This document shows, piece by piece, positions 56,001 through 64,000 of a stretch of DNA of 64,000 nt. Numbering within the stretch: position 1 is the stretch's first letter; every line of letters starts with the position of its first letter. The notes beneath the pieces are model-generated. The model did no database searches and was not told the origin of the DNA. It saw only the letters and a program-made list of their open reading frames with translations. Made by a program: the position numbers and the translations under genes. This stretch comes from Valencia hispanica (Eukaryota; Chordata; Actinopteri; Cyprinodontiformes; Valenciidae): assembly GCA_963556495.2 (NCBI GenBank), contig OY747704.1, forward strand, positions 8,301,001 through 8,365,000, in the 5' to 3' direction.

Positions 56001-56976
56001 ACCCACACCGCCATCACAGCCTGGACCAGGGATCATTCTTAAATGGAACTGCTGAGCAACAGACTGAGGAAGTTGGACTTCGGCCTTTAAGGACTTGGAA
56101 TTGTCAAGGAAAATCCTTGTCTCCTATCACTGACTCTGGAGCCACGTCTGGGCCCTTGTTTTGACAGGCAGGAATGCTGGATGTCCAAAGAATGTGTGTT
56201 TTTAGTCCACCAGAATCCTTCTAAGTCAAGTTCCTGATTAGTTCTTCAGGTATCTCTAGGAGACTTGGCTAAGTTGTTTTGGCCTCAACTGTAGCTCGAT
56301 AAGAATAGTAGTCATGTTGTAGAGGAAAAGGTGTGAATTTGATTCCAGTTTTCTCTTCTGCCACATATTGATTTGCTTTTGGGCAAGGTACTTAACCAAG
56401 TTGTCTATCAATGTAGGCATTGGTGTTTGAATGTGTGCACATTTGTGAGTGAATAGATAGTAACTCAAAGTAAAGTAATGAATTTGCAGTGTTAATGGCG
56501 ATAAGACATTTTCAAGTCACCGGTACTCAGTATTTATGGTCACGTTTTGTATTTCTTTTATTCCTATTGGGGCTCGTGGTGGTGAATTGTCTTTGCTTCT
56601 ATGTATTTCTAATGGCTATTACAAGCAAATCATCATCCAGCAGTTTTTATTAATTTCACAAATATTCTGTTCTAAATACTGACTGAAACTCTATCACAGA
56701 AACATTTTTTAAGGTTATGTTATTTAGAACATTTCCAGATACTGTGGCAAATCAGTCCTTTTTATATTTAGAGAGTTATGGAGATAAATCTTAGTATAGT
56801 GGATATTCCTTACTTGTTTTTCCTTTTGTGTTCACAGTGGACCGAAACGCTACGACTGGACTGGAGAACGCTGGGTGTACACTCATGATGGCATAAGTCT
56901 CCATCAACTACTTTCTAAAGAGTTTTCTGTCATCTTCAATAAAAACATCCACTTGTGTAATTTGCCTCATTCCTGA
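43910..56976 (+). CDS. fxn: Frataxin, mitochondrial (six-exon model, 211 aa)
   Basis: Frataxin is the mitochondrial-matrix protein that binds the NFS1-ISCU complex and speeds Fe-S cluster assembly. Exons: 43910-44020, 44802-44885, 51942-52030, 52119-52233, 53932-54029, 56838-56976 (stop TGA 56974-56976). Exons 4-6 carry the diagnostic core: the acidic helix [38 protein letters not shown] and [18 protein letters not shown]. Residues equal to human Asn146, Gln148, Trp155 and Arg165 (ISCU interface) are all kept. Exon 5 is 98 bp and exon phases match human. Exons 1-2 are non-homologous targeting sequence: no acidic residues in exon 1, K/R/T rich, inferred only from splice sites and phase. The 211 residues compare with 210 in human. 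Tail to tail with apba1. Confidence 0.9.
44802..44885 (+). CDS. fxn: fxn exon 2 (proposed)
   Basis: 84 bases, phase 0 at both ends, flanked by TTTTAG and GTCAGA. It encodes [20 protein letters not shown] and eight more residues. It does not join directly to the 52119 exon (wrong phase) but fits before the 51942 exon. Human has no equivalent split; no sequence similarity supports it. Confidence 0.45.
45080..45560 (+). mobile_element. LINE 3' end in fxn intron 2
   Basis: A decayed ORF C-terminus ([27 protein letters not shown]) and the common fish LINE tail GCCAGGACTCCCTGGGAGAA ending GGGACTTTCCTGGTTAAATA. Confidence 0.6.
45561..46184. other. fxn intron 2, unassigned
   Basis: AT-rich, no identified element or coding sequence. 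Confidence 0.35.
46185..46259 (-). mobile_element. 3' tail of RTE-type LINE, split off by insertion
   Basis: (ATCC)n at 46185-46213, then TCTTCCGCTTATCCGGAGTC and GCTGGGGCAGCAGC. This is the known end of the same RTE-like LINE whose body resumes at 48012. Confidence 0.75.
46256..48011 (-). mobile_element. L2-like LINE inserted into an RTE-type LINE
   Basis: Minus-strand ORF2 C-terminal half (about 48011-46977) with [26 protein letters not shown] and [12 protein letters not shown], then a 720-bp 3' UTR with a (TTCAA)n end. It is 5' truncated within the RT domain. It belongs to a different subfamily from the L2 at 37116; its 3' UTR also occurs alone at 8258 and 61107. The RT portion has no internal stop over about 1 kb. 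Confidence 0.85.
46977..48011 (-). pseudogene. Truncated L2-like reverse transcriptase frame
   Basis: About 345 codons from [13 protein letters not shown] to [12 protein letters not shown]. The RT fingers and endonuclease are lost by 5' truncation; the palm YADD is intact. The open frame runs on past 48011 into the host RTE element, but that extension is not part of the protein. Confidence 0.8.
48012..50180 (-). mobile_element. RTE-type (Rex3/Expander-like) LINE body, 5' truncated
   Basis: Minus-strand frames 49967-49329, 49313-48372 and 48378-48012 together cover the endonuclease-RT linker, RT ([22 protein letters not shown]) and the C-terminal region ([37 protein letters not shown]). The catalytic box reads FADE (48756-48758 codes the Glu) instead of FADD. 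Frames are broken at 49320 and 48375. The 3' tail lies beyond the L2-like insertion. G+C is much higher than in the surrounding intron. Confidence 0.8.
50181..50660. other. fxn intron 2, unassigned
   Basis: Contains an 80-codon open frame (50270-50512) without family resemblance; probably chance. Confidence 0.35.
50661..51090 (-). mobile_element. LINE 3' tail with expanded pentanucleotide
   Basis: (CAAGC)n-like start, the (ACTCA)24 array, then AAAGTGCTGTACATAAAATT and a conserved 3' UTR, the layout of an L2-type terminus read on the minus strand. Non-coding. Confidence 0.55.
50696..50815. repeat. (ACTCA)24 microsatellite
   Basis: 120 bases of uninterrupted 5-bp repeat in fxn intron 2. It creates artefactual open frames reading NSTQL repeats in all three forward frames. 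Confidence 0.98.
51091..51941. other. fxn intron 2, unassigned
   Basis: AT-rich with no recognised repeat; ends in the polypyrimidine tract of exon 3. Confidence 0.4.
51942..52030 (+). CDS. fxn: fxn exon 3
   Basis: 89 bases (29 codons plus two), with a strong acceptor TTCTCTTTTCATATCAG and donor AAG|GTATTC. It encodes [20 protein letters not shown] and then KDKPTNVQI. It ends in the same phase as human exon 2 (98 bases), so the split Arg leads directly into [10 protein letters not shown]. Confidence 0.75.
52119..52233 (+). CDS. fxn: fxn exon 4 (acidic helix)
   Basis: One base plus 38 codons, [15 protein letters not shown] to DYDVVLS. This is the frataxin alpha-1 helix and acidic ridge involved in iron and partner binding. 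Donor TCT|GTAAGC. Confidence 0.95.
52234..53931. other. fxn intron 4, possible MITE
   Basis: 52550-52600 is a CT-rich simple tract. 53090-53660 is more GC-rich than its surroundings and may be a non-autonomous transposon, but I could not identify inverted ends. Confidence 0.35.
53932..54029 (+). CDS. fxn: fxn exon 5 (beta sheet)
   Basis: 98 bases, exactly the size of human exon 4: [20 protein letters not shown] and then [12 protein letters not shown]. It contains the Asn, Gln and Trp of the ISCU-binding surface. Confidence 0.97.
54185..54360 (-). mobile_element. tRNA-derived SINE, antisense
   Basis: Reverse complement of the SINE type at 35995-36285: GGAAGGAAACCAGAATACTT, CATGCATGAGAAGAACATGC and GACAGGACCTTCTTTGTGTG. 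Confidence 0.6.
54690..54775 (+). mobile_element. L2-like LINE tail
   Basis: AAGTGCCTTGAAATTACGTG and GAATTGGCACTATATAAATA are the plus-strand form of the L2-like 3' terminus seen at 36289 and 46258. Confidence 0.6.
54776..56274. other. fxn intron 5, unassigned, with perfect palindrome
   Basis: No gene or repeat family is assigned. 55787-55812 is a perfect 26-bp palindrome. 55555-55830 includes a TATAAAA-like site and could be an LTR or MITE. Confidence 0.4.
55787..55812. repeat. Perfect 26-bp palindrome
   Basis: Half-site GCCTTTAAATGTA followed directly by its reverse complement, with no spacer. Confidence 0.95.
56275..56470 (+). mobile_element. tRNA-derived SINE (second type)
   Basis: A tRNA-like head with a box-B-like GAATTTGATTCCAG, then TTTTGGGCAAGGTACTTAAC and TTGTCTATCAATGTAGGCAT, the body of a widespread fish SINE. 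Confidence 0.55.
56471..56837. other. fxn intron 5 end, unassigned
   Basis: AT-rich sequence up to the exon 6 acceptor TTCACAG. Confidence 0.4.
56838..56976 (+). CDS. fxn: fxn exon 6 (C-terminus)
   Basis: One base plus 45 codons and [23 protein letters not shown], then [10 protein letters not shown] and a C-terminal tail ending NLPHS. The Arg of PKRYDW corresponds to human Arg165. Confidence 0.97.
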
Positions 56977-57250
56977 AGTAATGAATCTAAAAACAATGGA
57001 CTGAGTGAATCAAACTAACCAGAATAATTCTATGGAATCCAAAGGACCTGTATTTTCTCTGTTTCTAGTTTCACTTTTTTTCCCCTGTTAAACTTGGTTG
57101 GACTGGTTTTAGTTGAAGTTTGAGTTGGATTAAAAGGATATGCAGATCATTAATATTAAAATGAATCAGGAATGACACAAGAGTATTTATTTATATAGGT
57201 ATAAACATGGGAAGTATTTCTGTGAACAAAATAAATCATGACAACTGTAC
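56977..57250 (+). promoter_or_regulatory. fxn: fxn 3' UTR with poly(A) signal
   Basis: AATAAA at 57230-57235, about 250 bases after the stop codon, in an AT-rich 3' UTR. Confidence 0.6.
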
Positions 57251-57563
57251 TTTAATTGACTCTACTCTTACATTTGTCACCTGCAAGTTTAATGTGCTTC
57301 TATAAGGTAAGTACAAAGCAGCAAAATCCCTGTTACAATATAAGACTTTAAACATAGTTTTTTAAATGCTGAAAACAATGTTGACTTCAACTTCAACAAT
57401 AATGTACTACCAGGACTGATGTATATAACATTCTTCAAAAAGACCCTGGCTGAGTCCCAAACTCTGCATGTCTAGGTATCCACCCACCCTGGCACTGATT
57501 ACTGATAACAGACTAATAGCTGGCCAAAGTATGGGGGTTAGCTGTATTGGTATACACCTACTC

Positions 57564-57840
57564 AGTCAGTGGGTTTATATGCAGTAAGTGAAGACCAAAT
57601 TATTGCATTCATGTATGGTGGAAATGAGACTTTTAAATTGCTTGTGTAGCCTACACCCTACTCTGGCTGAAGTTGAACAAAACTGGCCTACTCTTAATCG
57701 AACTAACACACCCATCAATGATCAAGTTAAAAAAGACACATTTCTGTCTCTGAGATTTGCTCTTGTCCAGGACCACAGGAGGATTAGTGGGTCAATGCAA
57801 CCAACCAGTAAACCACACTTCCTGTTAAGTAGATGATGGC
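57564..57840. mobile_element. Harbinger-like MITE
   Basis: Shares CTGGCTGAAGTTGAACAAAA, then CTGGCCTACTC and CGAACTAACACACCCA, with 14320-14375. It carries no transposase. It lies between the convergent fxn and apba1 genes. Confidence 0.55.
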
Positions 57841-58478
57841 AGAAACTTAAAACTACAATAAAATGAAGAGTTTCAGTACCAACAAAACATTTTCATATTA
57901 GGAATGACTCCGTTATAAAAATGGCTCCAACATACAGGAAATATGTTGAATAACTAAAAATGTGTCTTCTCATCCTTTTTTAAACCATGATTTCCTAAAG
58001 AGACCTTGGTTCTGATTGTTATCCAACTGGTGTTATAATATTAGTACATGGTTGGAATGAAAAGAGACAGCAGAGTTAATTTTTTATGTGCTGCTGCATA
58101 TAAATGTAATTATTTCCCACACTGATAACTTTCTATTTTTCATATTTAAAACAAAGAACTCTTGTAGTTGCCTAAACAGTAAAAGGATATTGTAATATTT
58201 CTATTGTTGTTTAGGTGAACTCTTCAAACAGCAACAACAAATCACAAAGAACAATTAAGCTTTTTGTGCAACTGGAGGCTCACATTCAATAAAGTGCACT
58301 CAACCATTCCAAGGTAATAAACCCAAAAGATAAAAGTCTTGTAGTGGAGTCAGATGAATCATTTTGGTTTTAAGTTGCCACAGGACAAGAAATCAACTAA
58401 ACATGTGAACTATCAATTTATGTAGTAAGCAATGTGGAAAGCTGACTTCAAGAGTAGGTATAAAGTTTGGAAGGTTTA
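57841..58478 (-). other. apba1 3' UTR and intergenic sequence
   Basis: No repeat family is recognised. Presumed 3' UTR of the minus-strand gene; I could not choose a minus-strand poly(A) signal. Confidence 0.4.
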
Positions 58479-58550
58479 TCAAATGTAGAGAGGCTGCTCT
58501 TGAGCGGTCAACAGGCGATACATGGCAGCAGGCATGGTCTTCATGTGAAT
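58479..58550 (-). CDS. apba1: apba1 last exon
   Basis: 23 codons and TGA (58481-58479). It ends in QPLYI, a C-terminal peptide that in Mint proteins folds back on PDZ1. Confidence 0.93.
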   Translation of the reverse strand: MHMKTMPAAMYRLLTAQEQPLYI

Positions 58551-60897
58551 CTAAAAGACAAAAAAGCAGGAATAACCTGTATTGTCAATCCAGACATTTT
58601 ACTTAACACTAGATAAGGAAACGATGAACAAATAAATTCAGGTTTTCTAAGAATTCAGTCTAATGTACACAAGAACACCTCCTAAAGTTGAAATTTAAGC
58701 TGGGACGGTCAGAAAACACTGACCTTCCCTGAGTTCTGCTATGACTGCTAAGTCAAAAGAAAAACAGTGAAAGTCACAGGTTCAATTTGAGTAATTGAGC
58801 GAGTTAGACCAGCAACAACCAAAGTAGCTCTATTTGCAAATGCAAAACCGCAACCTGAACTATTATGGAACTAGCACTAGTTTTACACCTTAAATGAAGA
58901 TTTTGTGATAGTTCTTTAACTATGCCATGGAAGTTGAAATTAACTTTGTATAAAGAACGGAGTTTGTTTAGGAAGAACCATTGCCTCCTGTGCACAAATG
59001 TGCATAAGATAAACAAAGACCTTTCAAATTAAATTAGAAAACCATTACTCTGCTACACAGTTAAACTTTATTTTAAACTAATTATTAAAAATCTTCTCCT
59101 GCACAGCACATTTACATACAGGGCTGTGAAAAAGTTTTTGCCTCCTTACAGATTTCTTAAGTTTTTGCTTTTTTTATCACATCAATCAGACTAAATACAA
59201 AAAGTATTTTTTAAATGATTTCATTCATAAAAAGCCATTCAAACCAAAAATAATCCTATGTGAAAAATAATACCCACCCAGCCCTTGTTAAATCACCTAA
59301 ACTACATTAAAAAAAAAAAGTTGGGCCGAATTTCACAAGCTAAAGTCAGGTTACTACCTGACCTGCAGTTATAATAAATAATTTTAATGGAACGTCTTTG
59401 ATGGCTGAACGATCTCTAGGAGAATTACATAAAGTAAAAAAAGAAAAACCATGTAAAACAAAGTTATTGACATCTATCAGTCTGCAAAGGTTTCCAATAC
59501 TACTTCTACGATTTTGGGATGCCAGAGAACCAAAGTGAGAACCATAATTCACTACTGGTAAAAACATGCAGCATTGGTTAACCTTCCCAGGAGAGGCTGG
59601 TCAACCAAAATTACTCCTAGACACATCGACTATTCAACCAGGAGGAGGAGGACACACAAGAAAAACAGAGAACTACATCTAAACTACTGCACATCTTACT
59701 TGGCTCAGATAAGGTTACAGTTCATGATTCCACAATAAGAAAGACAGGAAAAAATGGCCTCCATAAGAGAGTTCCAAATCCAAACCACTGCTGACCAAAA
59801 TTAACATAAAGGCCCGTCTCACATTGGCCAAAAAAATATCTTGATCATCCTCAAGGCTTGGAAAGGCCACCAAAAACCCCCAAACAAAAATAAAAATAAG
59901 TTTTTGGGTGGTCAAGCCAAACTCTGGACTTAGATCCTATTCCAATAGTGTACTATATGTTCTATAATGAGAATGGGTCAAAATTCCCCAGTGGCGATTT
60001 AAGTGACTCATAAGTAATTGTAAACTCTAGATGTTAGTTGTGCTGCTAAGAGAGGCTCAACTAGTTATGAGGTTCAAATACTTTTCCACATAGGCCCAGG
60101 TTGGTTTGAATATATTTCTTCTCTTTATTATATCATTATAAAATCATTCTTTGAAAATTGCTTTTTGTATTTTCTCAGGTTATCTTTATCATTGGATACT
60201 ACATTGGAAACTAGAATTTGGAACACTACATTGGAAACTAGAATTTGGAACACAACATTGGAAACTAGAATTTGTTTGTTCATATGAAACTTAAGTTGAA
60301 AAAAAACAGAGGAAAAAGTGAGGGAGCAAATGGTTTTTCCCAGCGTTGTAGGCACCAGGGAGCTGACGTGGGATTTGAGTTCATCTTATGCCCACGTCAA
60401 AATCAATGATCCCCAAAATTGTGTGAAAATTGAAACCTGGAAAAGAACTTTAAAATTCTTTTGTGGATTCCTTATGAAATGTAGAATTTAACAGGCATAT
60501 TTGATCTATAAAAGTATTGTGCAATGTCTTACCTCTCCCACAGCGTTGGACAGGATCTGGACAATTTTTTCATGGGGAGTTGCCACCACGCTCTGACTGT
60601 TGATCTCAATGATGCGGTGACCCACTCTTACACCTCCTCTTTCAGCAATACCACCACGCAAAAGGCTACAAATCTGATGGATAGATTCAGTAGTTACTTG
60701 AAATGAAAAAAACACAACTTCAATCAAAAAGATAACCAACTATTTTTCTAAAAGAGTAAGACCCCATCACTACTTACAATGCCATTTTGGACACTGAATC
60801 CCAACTGGTAGCGCATATCTGGCCGCCTGATAAGAACTGTAGTTACTGGAGGACATCTGACAATATTTAACTTGATCTGAGACTGGTTCTTTAGACC
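58479..60897 (-). CDS. apba1: Amyloid-beta A4 precursor-binding family A protein (Mint/X11), C-terminal PDZ2
   Basis: Cytosolic adaptor that binds APP through a PTB domain and synaptic or trafficking partners through two PDZ domains. Only the last three coding exons are here (minus strand): 60897-60778, 60673-60533, 58550-58479, all phase 0 with GT-AG junctions, 110 residues. They encode the end of the PDZ1-PDZ2 linker ([15 protein letters not shown]), PDZ2 ([51 protein letters not shown]) and the tail [20 protein letters not shown] with terminal LYI. The PTB and PDZ1 exons must lie beyond base 64000. APBA2 is very similar; the apba1 call leans on linkage to fxn, as on human 9q21. Confidence 0.92.
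59117..60352 (+). mobile_element. Tc1-like transposon remnant in apba1 intron
   Basis: Imperfect terminal inverted repeats: TACAGGGCTGTGAAAAAG at 59117 and its degenerate complement ending GCGTTGTA near 60350. Inside, plus-strand frames read [10 protein letters not shown]...[12 protein letters not shown] (helix-turn-helix) and KNGLHKRV..P (about 59750), as in Tc1-like transposases. Multiple stops. Confidence 0.6.
60198..60273. repeat. 27-bp tandem repeat, about three copies
   Basis: Units start at 60198, 60225 and 60252, with core CATTGGAAACTAGAATTTGG; the last is partial. Confidence 0.9.
60533..60673 (-). CDS. apba1: apba1 exon, PDZ2 core
   Basis: 47 codons, [20 protein letters not shown] to NAVGE. 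A Ser replaces the Gly of the usual EINGQSV motif (EINSQSV). Confidence 0.95.
60778..60897 (-). CDS. apba1: apba1 exon, linker and PDZ2 start
   Basis: 40 codons, [10 protein letters not shown] to FSVQNGI. It includes the first strand and carboxylate-binding loop of PDZ2 (YQLGFSV). Confidence 0.93.
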
Positions 60898-61106
60898 CTA
60901 TATAAAAGAAAACATGTAAGACTTGTTTACTCTCAAAATGTACAAATCACTAAACAAATATGAAAGAAATGTTAAAATTAGTATAGGATTGGCATTGGAT
61001 TTATTTTAAAAAATAAACCGAGAGGCCACAATCATGTCCAAAGGTGGACACTTGATGCAAGGAATCTCTATGACCCTCATGATCTGGGACATCAGGGACA
61101 CAAGTC
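60898..61106. other. apba1 intron, unassigned
   Basis: Short intronic stretch beginning at the acceptor polypyrimidine region of the PDZ2 exon; no repeat recognised. Confidence 0.4.
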
Positions 61107-61835
61107 TATAATTCAATTCAATTCAGTTTATTTATATAGCGCTGATTCACAACAGATGTCATCTCAAGGCACTTTACAAGAAAATTTATTTCAGTACAAT
61201 TATACATACAAACATTCCAATCAGTTTAACAGTTTTCTATCTAAGGAATCCCAGCAGATTGCGTCGAGTCATTGACTGGCAGTTGCGCCCCGTTCGTGGA
61301 GTCTCCAACCACAGCAATCCCTCATACTGAGCAAGCATGTAAGCAACAGTGGAGAGGAAAATCTCCTCTTTAAAAGATAGACACCTCTAGCAGAACCTGG
61401 CTCAGTACGAGTGGCTATCTGCCACAACCATCTGGGGGTTTGATAAGACAGAGCAGAGACAGAAGACCTGATATAAGAGTACTTTCCATATTAAAGAAAG
61501 TAAATAAAAAGATAGATAAATAGAAAGTAAATTGATAACAGGACGCTCAGGGGATGCTCAGTTACTGGACACCCCCCTGTCCAACAGGGCATAGTAGCTA
61601 AGCAGGATACCAGACCAGATGTAGCTTCTATGGAGAGAAACACACTGAGGAAAACAAAGTTAACAGTCAAAATAACAGCAAATAATGCAACTGGAGAGTA
61701 GTAGAAGAGGAAAGAAAAGTGGTCAGTCTGTCCTCCATAGCAGCATAACTACAGAGATAGCTCAGGATGACCTAAGCCACTCTAACTATAAGCTTGATCA
61801 AAAAAGAACATTTTAAGCCTGGCCTTAAAAGTATA
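61107..61835 (-). mobile_element. L2-like LINE 3' UTR copy, diverged
   Basis: (TTCAA)n start, TTTATTTATATAGCGCTGAT and colinear similarity to 46258-47030, ending in the first codons of the ORF2 C-terminus (TTTTAAGCCTGGCCTTAAAA). 5' truncated. Confidence 0.75.
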
Positions 61836-62099
61836 TACTTATTGAGGAAGGTGGGATGAGTTTCGCATGGTACCACAAGAAGGGATGATATCTTACACAA
61901 CACTGGAAACTTCTCCTGAGCCAGGCTATGGTTGAAGAGGTGCTGCATAATCCCATAGAGCAGCTCTGCACAGGCCTTAAGAAGAAGGCCTTAAGAAGCT
62001 GCAAGCAGGAATTTAGTAACATCCATGACTCAACGACAAAAGGCAAAAGAATGGTCCCTCAGTTTCATGGATTTTGGGGAAGCACAAGGACCCTTCCTC
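61836..62099. other. Unassigned, possibly part of a hAT element
   Basis: A 69-codon plus-strand frame (61928-62137) lies directly before the hAT fragment, but I cannot match it. Confidence 0.3.
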
Positions 62100-62380
62100 T
62101 AATGCAGAAATATATAAAGAATGTTTCATTAAAATGATGAAGACCATTTTTGAAGGCAAACAAAAAGAGAAAATGGCAGCTACAATTCAGTAAATCCCCC
62201 TCTTAGATTCTACAGCAGCAAGACATACAGAAATACTGGCTGGTGATCTGATTAAATAGCTTTGTGATGGAATAAAAAATGCAAAATGCTTTTCCTTAGC
62301 TGTGGATGAATCAATATACCTTACTGATAATGCTCTAGCTGGTTCCTTGTTAGGGCTCATCCAATTTGTTTTCCAAAGAA
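62100..62380 (+). mobile_element. hAT-like transposase fragment
   Basis: Plus-strand translation from about 62200 reads STAARHTEILAGDLIK, a stop, then LCDGIKNAKCFSLAVDES. FSLAVDES matches the region of the first catalytic Asp in hAT transposases. The rest is missing. Confidence 0.55.
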
Positions 62381-62479
62381 CTCTCACTCCCAATTATGAT
62401 TGATGGAAAATATTATTTAAACGTCCTCCTCCGCTCACTCCTCTTTGCTTCTGCTTTGCATCCACAATACTTCTTTTTC

Positions 62480-62585
62480 AACTCTTTTTTTTTTGTTGTT
62501 GTTTTTTTACAACTGGCAGGTTGTAAAAAAAACAAACACATTGTTCCTATGGTTACCGATCATAACAAATGTCCAAAAGTAAAAT
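62480..62585 (-). mobile_element. Fragment of the 22128-type LINE-derived element
   Basis: The reverse complement of 62545-62582 (GGACATTTGTTATGATCGGT) matches 22297-22330, and ACAACTGGCAG is also shared. Confidence 0.5.
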
Positions 62586-62604
62586 AGTATATAATAAAAG
62601 ATTA

Positions 62605-62686
62605 TATACAGTATAGGCCAAAAGTTTGGACACACCTTCTCATTCAATTGAATGTGAAGGTGTGTCCAAACTTTTGGCCTGTACTC
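62605..62686. mobile_element. Tc1-type TIR palindrome (collapsed element)
   Basis: The two arms of about 40 bases contain GGCCAAAAGTTTGGACACAC and its complement, joined almost directly. This is the terminal repeat of a common fish Tc1-like transposon with the transposase lost. Confidence 0.75.
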
Positions 62687-62714
62687 TAGATTATAAGATC
62701 AAGATTATTCAGAT

Positions 62715-62803
62715 TTGTTGTTGATGCTCATGGCTGTCCAGGAAGGTTGTGCTGATAGCTGGCCAGGAAGAATCTCATGTAGCAGTCTGTATTACCAGAG
62801 CTC
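62715..62803 (-). mobile_element. Rex1-like LINE 3' fragment
   Basis: TTTGTTGTTGATGCTCATGG and CATGTAGCAGTCTGTATTAC match the antisense end at 9600-9655. It contains a small internal duplication of the CTGGCCAGGAAG stretch. Confidence 0.5.
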
Positions 62804-63375
62804 TCAAGCCTCGTGCAATAAGCGTGAGACACACGCATTTTGTAGTCTTCACATGCACACACATTGAATTCATCACCCAGAAAATTAATAAAGCCCATAT
62901 TGAATGGACTATGAGTGATCCATGACTCCACTGTTTGTTTAGAGCTCATTCTAAAGCCTAGTTTATACTTCTGTGTCAGCAAGTTTGCACCCACATGCAC
63001 ATGTATTGACTGAGACATTTTCATTTTATACTTCTTCATTGGTGTGTCTGTGTTGCAAAGGAATTCTCCGCCAGGTCAGCAGGTGCTGCAGACCTTTTCT
63101 GGGAAGTCTGCCTACCATTGCAGTGACGTTTCTGGTAAATGAAAGTTTATTTACTTCAGCTTGTAAACGCACATCCACTCAAGGAACAATGGCCAACAGA
63201 GAGTTGAGTTTTGACTGAACTGGAAAGCTTTTTACTAGGAGTGCAGCTCATAGAATACTCTAAAAAACTTACATGTAAGCAAACAAACACAGCAGTCTGT
63301 TATGTTGTTTTCTACAATCCTGGTGTTCAAAATCACCAAAAGACCATATTTGATAAACTGGCCAATCAATCTGAC
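62804..63375. other. Unassigned apba1 intron sequence
   Basis: Open frames of 81-103 codons lack family similarity; no repeat recognised. Confidence 0.35.
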
Positions 63376-64000
63376 CAAAGATAAACGCATGGATGAGTAT
63401 TTTGAGGTCCTGTTGCATCAGTCCTTTAATCCTATAAATGTTCTTCAGGTGATAGAAGGCTGACCTTGCTACTGCCTTTATGTGACCCTGGAGGGTCTGA
63501 GTCCATAACTACACCTAGATTTTGGGCCTGATCAGTAGTTTCTAGCTGTATTAACTGAAGCTGTTAGCTGACTGTTGATCGTTCCTCTTTAGGTCCAAAA
63601 GTAATTACTTCTGTTTTGTTCCTGTGCAGCTGGAGAAAGTTATAGCACATCCATCCATTGATTTGCTCGATGCATTTACTTAGGGTTTGGATAGGTTCAG
63701 AGTCACCTGGTGAAATCATAATGTAAAGCTGAATATCACCTGCATAGTTATGGTAGCTAATCTTACTGGTTGTTATAATCTGGGCTGGGAGCATGTAGAT
63801 ATTAAATAAGAGGGGCCCCAGGATGGAGCCCTGGGGCACCCCATTGATTTTTGTTCATTCTGATGAAAAGTTTCCTATTGAAACAAAGAAGTCCCTGTTC
63901 TTTAGGTAAGACTCGAACCAGCCAAGTACTGTACGAGAGATTTCAACCCAGCTCTCCAGTCGTTCCAATAGTACATCATGATCAACAGTGTCAAATGCTG
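63376..64000 (-). mobile_element. L2 LINE ORF2 fragment, runs off window
   Basis: Minus-strand RT region of the 37116-type L2: [17 protein letters not shown], an altered active site YAGD (GGT at 63738-63740) and [20 protein letters not shown]. Small deletions and frameshifts relative to the intact copy. It lacks the C-terminal part and 3' UTR at the 63376 side and continues beyond base 64000. Confidence 0.85.

Noticed and set aside
60198..60273. CRISPR-like or regulatory repeat array
   Set aside because: Units are tandem without spacers, sit within a Tc1-like remnant, and the genome is eukaryotic.
60674..60739. N-terminal part of the 60739-60506 frame ([11 protein letters not shown])
   Set aside because: It is intron sequence before the acceptor at 60674-60675; PDZ2 starts with ICSLL.

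Overview
The window is nuclear DNA of a ray-finned (teleost) fish. The protein-coding genes are vertebrate and split into short exons with GT-AG introns. The rest is dense in fish-type transposable elements: L2, Rex1-like, RTE-like and L1-like LINEs, Ty3/gypsy LTR elements, Tc1-like, hAT-like and Harbinger-like DNA transposons, and tRNA-derived SINEs. No species is claimed. I saw no prokaryotic features, CRISPR array, rRNA gene or functional tRNA gene.

Three host genes are recognisable. (1) hmgcr, plus strand, 1428..12263: the last nine coding exons of HMG-CoA reductase, giving 438 residues of catalytic domain with all four catalytic residues; the membrane-domain exons lie before the window. 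(2) fxn (frataxin), plus strand, 43910..56976: a six-exon model of 211 codons. Exons 3-6 are well supported; exons 1-2 are inferred from splice sites and phase. (3) An apba1-type (Mint/X11) gene, minus strand, 60897..58479: the last three coding exons with PDZ2 and the C-terminus. fxn and apba1 are tail to tail.

Layout. 1-12.3 kb: hmgcr exons, with an LTR-element remnant, two Tc1-like remnants and LINE tails in the introns. 12.3-15.7 kb: LINE 3' fragments, a Harbinger/ISL2EU-like transposase fragment and a striking palindrome. 15.8-22.1 kb: a decayed Ty3/gypsy element joined to an L1-like LINE, both minus strand. 22.1-29 kb: a short LINE-derived element, a hAT-like remnant, a poorly assigned block, and an L1 ORF1 fragment split by a MITE with an 8-bp target duplication. 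29.3-34.9 kb: a second gypsy element with paired LTRs, interrupted by a hAT-like transposon. 35-42.1 kb: a SINE, then a DNA-transposon shell with TIRs that holds a near-intact two-ORF L2 LINE. 42-57 kb: frataxin, whose long second intron carries an RTE-type LINE interrupted by an L2-like LINE. 57-64 kb: the 3' end of apba1, Tc1-like, hAT-like and Harbinger-like remnants, and another L2 copy running off the window end.

I found no convincing new biological system. The unusual material is structural: nested insertions with reconstructable target sites, an ORF crossing an L1/gypsy junction, L2 ORF1 and ORF2 in one frame separated by a single UGA, several near-perfect palindromes, and a LINE tail just upstream of the proposed frataxin start codon.
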